From Candidatus Arcticimaribacter sp. (GTDB lineage: Bacteria; Bacteroidota; Bacteroidia; Flavobacteriales; Flavobacteriaceae), in assembly GCA_011526275.1 (NCBI GenBank), contig WTJP01000036.1:1-6518 (forward strand): a DNA stretch of 6,518 nucleotides, given 5' to 3'. A program made the translations under genes and the position numbers. The notes under the pieces were generated by a model, which made no database searches, was not told the origin of the DNA, and saw only the letters and a list, made by a program, of their open reading frames with translations. Below are positions 1 through 6,483 of the stretch, in pieces. Within the stretch, counting starts at the first letter, position 1. The number at the start of each line of letters is the position of its first letter.

Positions 1-529
1 CATGGATTTGCATGATAATGGTTCGGTGGTATTTCCCCTCTTCGTTTTTTGTGCTCGCTTCCATGGCAATTTTACCTTTCATATAAGCGCCATCGGCAAA
101 GGTCCAGTTGGTGTTGTTGTCGCCTGGAACCATTTGTTCTCTCAGTTCCGATCGGGTGTATTTTGTATTGGCTGTTTTCGATTCTGTTGGCATGGCATGG
201 AAGACAATCGCTCCTTTGCGGTCGTCCAAATACATATAAGGCTGTGCGATAGGGTTAGTGGTATAATCCAGAATAGCTGGTGGCTCTATTTCGTAGGGTT
301 TTCCTTTTTCGTTGGTCACAGGTAAAGTAACTTTCCAATGGCTTAGATCAATTTTAGGAAGCCGCACTTTTCGTTTTTTCTTTTTCTTCTCTTTCTTCTC
401 TTTCTTTTGCGTTGTTTTATTATTGACCTGCTTCGGATTTATTTCTTGCGCATGTCCCGCTACTAGAAATAAAAAAAGGAGTGAAAATAAAATTCGGCTA
501 TTTTGATGGCTGCGTTTTTTGCTATTCAT
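1..529 (-). CDS. PL7-family alginate lyase, secreted, N-terminal part (runs off left edge)
   Basis: The minus-strand frame opens with ATG at 529-527 and stays open for 176 codons to the window edge, so the C-terminal part is missing. Residues 1-28 form a signal peptide: a basic start (NSKKR), a hydrophobic core (ILFSLLFLFLVAG) and a probable cut after GHA or GHAQ. There is no lipobox cysteine, so it is probably a soluble exported enzyme. Residues 42-56 are a very Lys-rich linker. The catalytic domain starts near residue 60 with DLSHWKVTLPV, typical of PL7 (alginate lyase 2). It then shows RSELR at 126-130 and QIH at 174-176, the substrate-binding Arg and the Gln/His pair of the PL7 active site. 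The third motif, with the catalytic Tyr, lies beyond the window. Family role: beta-elimination of alginate to 4,5-unsaturated oligosaccharides. QIH-type enzymes are often linked to guluronate-containing substrates, but specificity cannot be settled here. It is transcribed divergently from the tandem lyase at 700. Confidence 0.88.
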   Translation of the reverse strand, partial: MNSKKRSHQNSRILFSLLFLFLVAGHAQEINPKQVNNKTTQKKEKKEKKKKKRKVRLPKIDLSHWKVTLPVTNEKGKPYEIEPPAILDYTTNPIAQPYMYLDDRKGAIVFHAMPTESKTANTKYTRSELREQMVPGDNNTNWTFADGAYMKGKIAMEASTKNEEGKYHRTIIMQIH

Positions 530-555
530 GGTCAAAGTAACTTAAATGTATTGGT

Positions 556-588
556 CAAAAACCTATTCCCCTTCATGCGATAAAACAA
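556..588 (-). promoter_or_regulatory. Candidate Bacteroidota-type promoter for the minus-strand lyase
   Basis: Read on the minus strand, TTG (588-586) is followed after 20 bases by TAGGTTTT (565-558). This matches the Bacteroidota housekeeping pattern TTG-N17-23-TAnnTTTG with one mismatch at the last base. It ends 26 bases before the ATG at 529, which is a sensible leader length. Such short AT-rich motifs occur often by chance, so this is a prediction only. Confidence 0.35.
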
Positions 589-653
589 TGACTAACGCTG
601 CTTAAGGAATAAATTTTATGAAATTTAACGGATTTATTTCAGAATTGACCTAT

Positions 654-679
654 ATTGGTTAACCAAATTGGAAAACCAA
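654..679. promoter_or_regulatory. Two tandem 13-bp operator-like elements (ATTGGwwAACCAA x2)
   Basis: TTGGTTAACCAA at 655-666 is a perfect 12-bp palindrome. TTGGAAAACCAA at 668-679 has the same arms around a different centre. Each is preceded by A, so the pair is an exact 13-bp tandem repeat differing only in two central bases. The same element occurs four more times upstream of the SusC gene with the same spacing. The shape TTGGnnnnCCAA is close to the operator of the uronate regulators ExuR/UxuR (GntR family, FadR group, core TTGGTATACCAA), and a GntR-type repressor of alginate genes (AusR) is known in the flavobacterium Zobellia. The pair ends 20 bases before the ATG at 700, so a bound protein would block transcription or early elongation of the tandem lyase. 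A weak -7-like TATATTGG (651-658) overlaps the first site. Confidence 0.7.
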
Positions 680-699
680 AAAATTATCAAAAAAATATA

Positions 700-2712
700 A
701 TGACAAAATCACCTTTTGCTTTTCGACATTTAATCATGATTGCTTTAATTTCTTTAGTAGGCTGTGCTGAAAACAAACCGTCTATACTAAAGGCAAATGA
801 TGTCATCCCGATCTTCGAATATTTCAATTTGATTTTAGGCGATGGATCAAATGTAGGTAAGGCTGTAGATTATGAAAATAAAGATTTCTTTTACGCCACT
901 GAGGAAGGGGAAGAAAAATGGGTGGTGTTCAAAACACCAAATGCAGGGAACACGCACGGTACTTCTAACAATACAAGGACAGAGCTTGCACAATTAAAGA
1001 AGTGGTCTCCAATGACCGATGCTAAATTAAACGCTACACTCAAAGTAACCAATGTTGCTGTTACAGGAGATGCTAGGGTGGCAGCAAGCTATTCTGTGGT
1101 AGTTGGTCAAATTCACAGTGCAGACGGGCATGAAAACGAACCGTTTAAATTGTATTACAAAAAATTCCCAGGCCACACCAAAGGCTCGGTTTTTTGGAAT
1201 TATGAAATCAATACTGCTGGAGAAGACAATTCAAAACGATGGGATTATTCCTATCCTATTTGGGGGTATGATTTCTCTGTAGTAGGATCCGATGAGAACA
1301 CCTATCCAGAGGAACCTGCAGACGGGATTGCTCTAGGAGAAGAGTTCAGCTATGAAGTAAAAGTGAAAGAAGGTGTGATGTACCTCACTTTTTCAAGTGA
1401 AGGACACGAAACAGTAAAATTCACCAAGAACTTAATTGATTCTGAGTTTAAGACAGCAGCAGATGTCCCAGAACAGGTGCAAAACTTGTTTTACCCTATT
1501 GGACAAGACGGTGTTGAACGTGAAAATGCTTATGCCGAAGAAGGTCTGTTTTTCAAATTGGGAAGCTACAACCAAACCAATGGGAAAAGCCCTCAAGTAA
1601 ACAGAGTATGGTGCTCTGGAGCAGAAACGCATGGCGGAGACCTAAAAAAACAATATGCCGACGGAAATTATGCTGAGGTTTGGTTTAAATCTGCACAAGT
1701 AGAAATTAGTGAAGATGCTATTTCAAATCAAGGCTATTTCACTGCAAATGACGACTTGAGTAAAAAGACAGTTTATCCAAGCGAGGTCATTCCCTTTATG
1801 GATAAGTTTAAGATCTTAATGGGAGATGGTTCAAGAGAAGACAATCTAGTGAATTTTGAATACAAAGACTTTTTCTACACGGTAATTGACGGAACAAGAC
1901 GCTGGGTGGTATTCAAAACCCCTAACTCGGGAGTGACTTCTCCAAATTCAAGCAATACAAGAACCGAACTACACGAAAAAAGAGAATGGGTGCCCGAAGA
2001 AGGCGGAAAACTAACAGGAACCTGTAGAGTAATGCACGTTTCTACTACTGGTGATGCAAGAGTAGCCGCTTCGTTCTCTACCGTTGTTGGGCAAATACAC
2101 AGTGGTGAAGGACACGAAAATGAACCGTTTAAATTGTATTACAAAAAATTCCCCGGACACGAAAAAGGCTCTGTTTTTTGGAATTATGAAATTAATACAG
2201 CAGGGGAAGACAATGCCGGTAGATGGGATTTTTCTACTGCTATTTGGGGGCATGACATGGCTGTTGTTGGAACAGCAAAAGATGAGTATCCCGCTGAACC
2301 TGAAGATGGAATTAAGCTAGGAGAAGAGTTTAGTTATGAGGTTAACGTCTATGAAGGAATCATGTATTTGACCTTTAAAAGTCAAAACCACGAAACGAAA
2401 ACCTTTACTAAAAATTTGATCGCGTCGGAGTATGTAAACAAAACTGATTTACCGGAACAGGTAAAGACCTTATTTGGACCACTTGGTCAAGATGGGACAG
2501 AGCGAGTAACGGCTTATAAAGGAGAACTAAATTATTTCAAACAAGGAGCATATAACCAAACAAACGGAAAAGATCCAGAAAAAAATATAGTATGGCATAC
2601 GGGCGCTGAAACTTATGGCGGTGACATTGCGAAGCAATATGAAAACGGAAGTTATACAGAAGTTTGGTTTAGAGATTCCACCGTTGGTCCAGGAGAACCA
2701 CCGTTAAAATAA
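700..2712 (+). CDS. Tandem-domain PL7 alginate lyase lipoprotein (PL7-PL7)
   Basis: 670 residues from ATG 700. Frame-compatible TTG 655 is rejected because it lies inside the operator palindrome, and only the 700 start gives a clean signal peptide ending in the lipobox LVGC with Cys22. Two homologous catalytic domains follow: residues 35-329 and 363-657, joined by a 33-residue linker. Each has the PL7 motifs: RTEL (93-96; 421-424), QIH (137-139; 465-467) and FKxGxYNQ with Tyr290 or Tyr618. Both therefore look active. Every motif is offset by exactly 328 residues, with about 63% identity by hand count and no gaps. Family role: alginate cleavage by beta-elimination at the cell envelope. The extended motifs (GDGSN, DARVAAS, GHENEP, WNYEINTAGED) resemble the exolytic AlyA5-like group of PL7, a tentative placement. 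Only one acidic residue (Glu24) follows close after Cys22, so surface export by a lipoprotein export signal is uncertain. The KdgF-like cupin follows after 55 bases and is probably co-transcribed. Confidence 0.92.
   Translation: MTKSPFAFRHLIMIALISLVGCAENKPSILKANDVIPIFEYFNLILGDGSNVGKAVDYENKDFFYATEEGEEKWVVFKTPNAGNTHGTSNNTRTELAQLKKWSPMTDAKLNATLKVTNVAVTGDARVAASYSVVVGQIHSADGHENEPFKLYYKKFPGHTKGSVFWNYEINTAGEDNSKRWDYSYPIWGYDFSVVGSDENTYPEEPADGIALGEEFSYEVKVKEGVMYLTFSSEGHETVKFTKNLIDSEFKTAADVPEQVQNLFYPIGQDGVERENAYAEEGLFFKLGSYNQTNGKSPQVNRVWCSGAETHGGDLKKQYADGNYAEVWFKSAQVEISEDAISNQGYFTANDDLSKKTVYPSEVIPFMDKFKILMGDGSREDNLVNFEYKDFFYTVIDGTRRWVVFKTPNSGVTSPNSSNTRTELHEKREWVPEEGGKLTGTCRVMHVSTTGDARVAASFSTVVGQIHSGEGHENEPFKLYYKKFPGHEKGSVFWNYEINTAGEDNAGRWDFSTAIWGHDMAVVGTAKDEYPAEPEDGIKLGEEFSYEVNVYEGIMYLTFKSQNHETKTFTKNLIASEYVNKTDLPEQVKTLFGPLGQDGTERVTAYKGELNYFKQGAYNQTNGKDPEKNIVWHTGAETYGGDIAKQYENGSYTEVWFRDSTVGPGEPPLK
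802..1686 (+). repeat. Internal repeat, PL7 domain copy 1 (residues 35-329)
   Basis: First half of the intragenic duplication, running from VIPIFEYF to AEVWF. It aligns without gaps to 1786-2670 at a fixed offset of 984 bases (328 codons). Active-site candidates are Arg93, Gln137, His139 and Tyr290. The most conserved stretch between copies lies around QIHS to RWD (residues 137-185), the core that carries the catalytic His. Unlike copy 2 it has Cys in RVWCSG (copy 2 has IVWHTG) and Asn-Thr-His-Gly in the loop before NTRTEL. Confidence 0.9.
1786..2670 (+). repeat. Internal repeat, PL7 domain copy 2 (residues 363-657)
   Basis: Second half of the duplication, from VIPFMDKF to TEVWF, followed by a short 13-residue tail ending in PPLK. 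Active-site candidates are Arg421, Gln465, His467 and Tyr618, all at the positions predicted from copy 1. Differences cluster in the N-terminal 20 residues, the loop before RTEL, the segment after RTEL (HEKREWVPEEGG) and the region before YFKQG, which could tune subsite preference. No T9SS-type C-terminal domain follows. Confidence 0.9.
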
Positions 2713-2767
2713 TTAAGCTGCGCGTCAGCAATAAAAACGATAGATAAAAATTAAACAATAAATAAAA

Positions 2768-3115
2768 ATGAAAAGTTTCGGAACTAGCAAAGAATTTCTA
2801 CTCACCAATGAAATTGAATGGGAAGTAGTAGGCGAAGGTGTAAAACGCAAAATTATGGGGTATGACGATAAAATTATGCTCGTACATGTAGCCTTTGATA
2901 AAGGCGGAATAGGTCCCATGCATCAGCACCCACACTCACAGGTAACTTATGTAGCCTCTGGGTCGTTCGATGTAACCATCGATGGAGAGACAAAAACCTT
3001 AAAAGCAGGCGACAGTTTCTATATTCCAACCAATGCATTGCACGGTGCAATTTGTACTGAAGCGGGAGAACTAATCGACGTCTTTAGTCCTATCCGTGAG
3101 GATTTTATGGAGTAG
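2768..3115 (+). CDS. kdgF: KdgF-like cupin, unsaturated uronate linearisation
   Basis: 115 residues, a single-domain cupin of the usual size for KdgF-type proteins. Cupin motif 1 is visible as GPMHQHPHSQVTYVASG (residues 49-65) and motif 2 as AGDSFYIPTNALHG (80-93). His52, His54, Gln58 and His92 are the likely metal ligands. There is no signal peptide, so it is cytoplasmic. In characterised KdgF proteins this fold converts the 4,5-unsaturated monouronate released by alginate or pectin lyases to the linear keto form, feeding the DEH/KDG route. That role fits the lyase gene 55 bases upstream and the SusC/SusD pair downstream. The start at 2768 has an A-rich leader without a clear Shine-Dalgarno site, normal in Bacteroidota. 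Small cupins are functionally diverse, so the assignment rests on sequence pattern plus neighbourhood. Confidence 0.82.
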   Translation: MKSFGTSKEFLLTNEIEWEVVGEGVKRKIMGYDDKIMLVHVAFDKGGIGPMHQHPHSQVTYVASGSFDVTIDGETKTLKAGDSFYIPTNALHGAICTEAGELIDVFSPIREDFME

Positions 3116-3163
3116 CATCCTTTTTCTCTCATCTACTTTAGATAATCATTTATTTTTCCTATC

Positions 3164-3214
3164 TTGGAAAACCAATCTGGAAAACCACTTTGGAACACCA
3201 AAGTGGTTTTCCAG
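3164..3214. promoter_or_regulatory. Four operator-like elements at an exact 13-bp period
   Basis: Four 12-bp elements start at 3164, 3177, 3190 and 3203: TTGGAAAACCAA, CTGGAAAACCAC, TTGGAACACCAA and GTGGTTTTCCAG (the last is the second one read on the other strand). Each is separated by one base, giving a strict 13-bp period, the same as the pair at 654-679. The sequence TTGGAAAACCAA is identical in both arrays. The array lies 132 bases before the SusC start. The likely meaning is cooperative binding of a dimeric GntR/FadR-type uronate regulator; that is inference from operator similarity, as no regulator gene is visible here. Confidence 0.68.
3177..3214 (+). terminator. Perfect 17-bp inverted repeat with AACA loop; hairpin, possible terminator or attenuator
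   Basis: Arms 3177-3193 and 3198-3214 are perfectly complementary over 17 bp and are separated by AACA. It starts 62 bases after the cupin stop codon. In RNA this would be a long stable hairpin between the lyase-cupin unit and SusC. It is not a classic intrinsic terminator: the nearest T-run (3225-3229) begins 11 bases after the stem. The same bases make up operator elements two to four, so the symmetry may exist only for protein binding. Partial termination that lowers or separates SusC expression is possible. Confidence 0.45.
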
Positions 3215-3246
3215 TTATGGAGGGTTTTTATCCCTATAACTATTAG

Positions 3247-3264
3247 GTCTAAAGCAATTTAGAC
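3247..3264 (+). other. Small hairpin with GCAA tetraloop in the SusC leader
   Basis: GTCTAAA and TTTAGAC form a perfect 7-bp stem closed by GCAA, a GNRA-type loop. It lies about 80 bases before the SusC start, between the operator array and the gene. It could be a leader RNA structure affecting stability or translation, or chance in AT-rich DNA. The rest of the 3215-3346 spacer holds no promoter that clearly fits the Bacteroidota consensus. Confidence 0.35.
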
Positions 3265-3346
3265 GAGAAAGATACCGCCATGCATTTAAGCTAAATTCCT
3301 TTTATGTATGTGCGATCGTTTTAAACGCAACGAACAACGAACAAAC

Positions 3347-6300
3347 ATGAAAACAAACATTTATCAACAAATGAAAATTAAAAAGCAATTATCGCTGTTG
3401 CTGTTCTTTTGTGGGCTGTTATTTACCTATGCCCAGACAGCAGTTAGTGGAACAGTTGTAGGTGCCGATGGACAACCCATTCCAGGTGCCACTGTGCTGG
3501 TTCAAGGCACGAGTAATGGTACGACGTCAGATTTTGACGGAAACTTTACCATTACAATTGAGAACAATCAAAACCTAGAGATCTCTTACATTGGTTATGA
3601 GTCGCAGGTGATTGCCTTCACCGGGCAAGACGCGATCAATGTTACTCTAGCGCAAGACCTCACCGAGTTGGATGAGATTGTTGTTACCGGTTACGGGACA
3701 CAGAAAAAATCCAACTTAACAGGTTCCATCTCAAAGGTAACCAACGAAAAATTAGATCAAATTGCGGTTTCTCGTGTTGACGATGCCTTAGTTGGTCAGG
3801 TCTCAGGGGTAAACATCGCCGCTACTGAAGGAGAAGCAGGTTCTGCGCCTACCATCCGTATTCGTGGTACAGGTTCCATTACTGGGGTATCTGATCCGGC
3901 TATTGTAGTGGATGGACTTTTAGTAGACAACGACTACCTCGGGAACTTAGATATGAATGATGTTGCTTCTTTTGAAATCTTAAAAGATGCTGCCTCTGCT
4001 GCAATTTACGGTTCACGTGGGGCGAATGGAGTAATCTTGATTACCACAAAAGAAGGGGAAGAAGGAAAAACAAAGTTCTCTTATAACACCTATACAGGGT
4101 TTAAAGAAGCGCGCCAAAGTGATGCGTACTATTTCTCTTTAGCGGAATCTGCTGCGGCTGAACGCGCTTCAGATCACCCATCTACCGGAGGGGAAGGTCA
4201 AATTTCTAACAGAACGTTACGCAAACTGCAAATTGGTGTAGATCGCGACTGGCAAGACGTTATTTTTGATGGTGGTGTTATCACGAGCCATTCTTTTGCC
4301 GTACGTGGAGGAAATAAAAAGACGAAATATAGTACAGCTTTAAACTATGTACACGATGAAGGTGTCTTGTTAACAGACGACTTCAAAAAGTACAACCTAA
4401 AGCTAAAAGTAGATACCAAATTGAACGATAAGTTCTCTATGGGTGTAAACTTGAGCCCTTCATACACCAACAGAAGACGTTTTGACGGTTCTACTCATGA
4501 TATTTTACGTCAAACCCCATGGTTGCCGTTATATTTAGATGAAAATACCATTCAGCATGTAAACCGTGTTCGCGATGGCGGGAAATATGATTACGCTCAA
4601 GTGGGTGATTACGCTATCCAACGTATGTTTGATGATTGGGATATGACGAACAATGTTGCAGTTACTAGTGGTCAAGATATTTCAAATACCTCGAACACTA
4701 ACCCAGCGGCTAAAGTAATTGAGCGCGACCGCAACGATTATAAATTCAAACTTTACGGTAGTGTTTATGCGAAATATAAAATCGCTAAAGGGTTAAACTT
4801 TAAGACGACTTTATTAGGAGATTTCCAGCACACCAAGCAAGACCGTTGGCAAGGGGTGCAAGCGCACAGAAATGGGGCGTCAAATGCACAATACGATGTA
4901 TCTAACCAAACCCGTATTCACTTTGTGTCAGACAACATCTTCTCCTACCACTTTGAGTCTGGAGGGCATGAGGTAGACGCTATCCTCGGTTTTTCTGCTG
5001 AAAAGTGGGATACTGAATTTGAATCGGCTTCTGGACAAGGATATACATCAGACTTGCTACAGAATATTGGAGCGGCAGACCCTACAACGGTTACCGCCAA
5101 CTCTTATGACTATGCTCAACGTTTGATCTCTTACATTTCTCGTGTAAACTATGTATACAAGAACAAGTATCTAGCTTCTTTGAGTTTCCGTCGTGATGGA
5201 TACTCTGCTTTTGGTCCTGATTCTAAATACGGGGACTTCCCTGCGGCTTCACTTGGTTGGATTGCCAGCAATGAAGATTTCTTAAGTGGAAACAATGTGA
5301 TTAACCAATTGAAATTCCGTTTTAGTTACGGGGTTTCAGGGAATCCATTCTTTAATGTAGGTGATGTATTGGTAAATAACTTCCCCTACTTGTCCCTATT
5401 ACAGTCGACTACTGCAGTAGTTGATGGAGCATTGGCAACTGCGTTCAACCCAATCAATATTGCGAATACTGGTTTACAGTGGGAGCGTTCAATTGAAATG
5501 AACCCTGGACTAGATTTTGCATTGTTCAACAACCGTATTGCGGGTTCTGTTGAATACTATGAGCGTACTAGTGACCAACTATTGATCAATAACCCAATTT
5601 CAACCACCACTGGTTTCTCTAATGCGATTGTCAACCTTGGAGAAGTAAAAAATAGCGGTATTGAGATTGAGTTACGCACCAAGAATGTTACTACAGAAAA
5701 CTTCTCTTGGAATTCAACCTTCTTAATGTCTTCTAACGACAATGAATTGGTGAATTTTGGAGAAGCCGACGGACAAATCCAAAATGTAGATTCTAAGCGT
5801 GCTGCAGAATGGATCAACCAGGTAGGACAACCAATTTCTTCCTTCTATGGATGGGTTGTTGACCGCGATATTCCATTGGAATACATCAAAGAGCCTTTCC
5901 ACCCAATTGGAGCTGAAGCACAAGATGTTTATGTTAAAGATTTGAATGGAGATGGAATCATTGACGATGACGATAAAACCATCTTAGGAGATCCTTACGC
6001 CGATTTAGTATGGAGTTTTGCCAACGACTTTAAGTATGGAAACTTCGACTTGAGCTTTATGTTCCAAGCGAGCTTAGGTGCACAAGTGAGAAATATGGGA
6101 GATCAATACTTGTTCAACCACTTTAACTCTGGTCAAGATTTCAACACTTCGACCACACCTGATCAAGGCTTTATTAAGCAGAAGATTTTCACCAATGACA
6201 TTGTTCAAGATGCCTCTTACATTTCGTTACGTAATGTGAACATCGGCTATCGTTTTGATCAAAGTGTCTTGGATGCAATCAACCTAACATCAGCGCGTTT

Positions 6301-6460
6301 ATACCTTTCAGGACAAAACCTATGGTATCAAACTGCTGAAGGTTATACTGGATTTAATCCAGAGTCGATCAACAACACTTCTCCAACTACTTGGGGGTAT
6401 CAACGTGCTGGATCGCCAATTTTTAGCACCATTTCATTAGGATTAAACGTTGAATTTTAA
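3347..6460 (+). CDS. SusC-like TonB-dependent outer-membrane receptor
   Basis: 1037 residues from ATG 3347, typical of the SusC family. Starts at 3308 and 3371 are also in frame. The 3308 start would put a polar, charged extension before the signal peptide and is disfavoured; 3371 is a real alternative. Signal peptide: KIKKQ then LSLLLFFCGLLFTYAQ, cut near residue 29-30. Residues about 31-105 form the carboxypeptidase-regulatory-like domain (SGTVVGADGQPIPGATV, DFDGNFTI, ISYIGY). DEIVVTGYG at 109-117 is the standard segment before the plug. The plug ends around GSRGANGVILITTKEG (to about residue 235), and the rest is beta-barrel. It includes the SusC hallmark DLNGDGIIDDDD from residue 865 and ends in an aromatic residue (NVEF). 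Role: TonB-driven import of oligosaccharides bound by its SusD partner, which starts 23 bases downstream. The lyase and cupin context points to alginate oligosaccharides. Confidence 0.95.
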   Translation: MKTNIYQQMKIKKQLSLLLFFCGLLFTYAQTAVSGTVVGADGQPIPGATVLVQGTSNGTTSDFDGNFTITIENNQNLEISYIGYESQVIAFTGQDAINVTLAQDLTELDEIVVTGYGTQKKSNLTGSISKVTNEKLDQIAVSRVDDALVGQVSGVNIAATEGEAGSAPTIRIRGTGSITGVSDPAIVVDGLLVDNDYLGNLDMNDVASFEILKDAASAAIYGSRGANGVILITTKEGEEGKTKFSYNTYTGFKEARQSDAYYFSLAESAAAERASDHPSTGGEGQISNRTLRKLQIGVDRDWQDVIFDGGVITSHSFAVRGGNKKTKYSTALNYVHDEGVLLTDDFKKYNLKLKVDTKLNDKFSMGVNLSPSYTNRRRFDGSTHDILRQTPWLPLYLDENTIQHVNRVRDGGKYDYAQVGDYAIQRMFDDWDMTNNVAVTSGQDISNTSNTNPAAKVIERDRNDYKFKLYGSVYAKYKIAKGLNFKTTLLGDFQHTKQDRWQGVQAHRNGASNAQYDVSNQTRIHFVSDNIFSYHFESGGHEVDAILGFSAEKWDTEFESASGQGYTSDLLQNIGAADPTTVTANSYDYAQRLISYISRVNYVYKNKYLASLSFRRDGYSAFGPDSKYGDFPAASLGWIASNEDFLSGNNVINQLKFRFSYGVSGNPFFNVGDVLVNNFPYLSLLQSTTAVVDGALATAFNPINIANTGLQWERSIEMNPGLDFALFNNRIAGSVEYYERTSDQLLINNPISTTTGFSNAIVNLGEVKNSGIEIELRTKNVTTENFSWNSTFLMSSNDNELVNFGEADGQIQNVDSKRAAEWINQVGQPISSFYGWVVDRDIPLEYIKEPFHPIGAEAQDVYVKDLNGDGIIDDDDKTILGDPYADLVWSFANDFKYGNFDLSFMFQASLGAQVRNMGDQYLFNHFNSGQDFNTSTTPDQGFIKQKIFTNDIVQDASYISLRNVNIGYRFDQSVLDAINLTSARLYLSGQNLWYQTAEGYTGFNPESINNTSPTTWGYQRAGSPIFSTISLGLNVEF

Positions 6461-6483
6461 TCCATAAACAAAAAACATATATT

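Noticed and set aside
2..506. Plus-strand open frames at 2-325, 49-252 and 312-506
   Set aside because: They are antisense to the minus-strand PL7 lyase, whose frame carries a signal peptide and conserved motifs. The plus-strand products look like random Phe/Cys-rich sequence.
551..565. TTGGTCAAAAACCTA as a further operator copy before the minus-strand lyase
   Set aside because: It has TTGGT and ACC half-sites, but the gap between them is 3 bp longer than in all six clear copies, and it lacks the tandem 13-bp partner.
655..699. TTG start at 655 for the tandem lyase
   Set aside because: It would lie within the palindromic operator and add 15 polar residues before an otherwise complete lipoprotein signal starting at ATG 700.
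1432..2320. Open frames at 1432-1632 (-), 2011-2253 (-) and 2084-2320 (+)
   Set aside because: They overlap the PL7 domains in other frames, show no domain features, and the coding signal clearly belongs to the lyase frame.
2717..2729. GCTG-CGCGT-CAGC inverted repeat after the tandem lyase as a terminator
   Set aside because: Only a 4-bp stem, with no clean T-run on the transcript after it (ATAAAAA follows). The cupin start is 39 bases on, so co-transcription is more likely.
2725..2919. Minus-strand open frame antisense to the cupin start
   Set aside because: It overlaps the conserved cupin frame and has no recognisable features.
3308..3346. ATG 3308 as the SusC start
   Set aside because: It adds a 13-residue charged stretch (MCDRFKRNEQRTN) before a normal signal peptide. 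ATG 3347 has an A-rich leader typical of the phylum.
5557..5923. Minus-strand open frames at 5557-5817 and 5723-5923
   Set aside because: They lie wholly inside the SusC barrel coding region and have no recognisable domain or leader.
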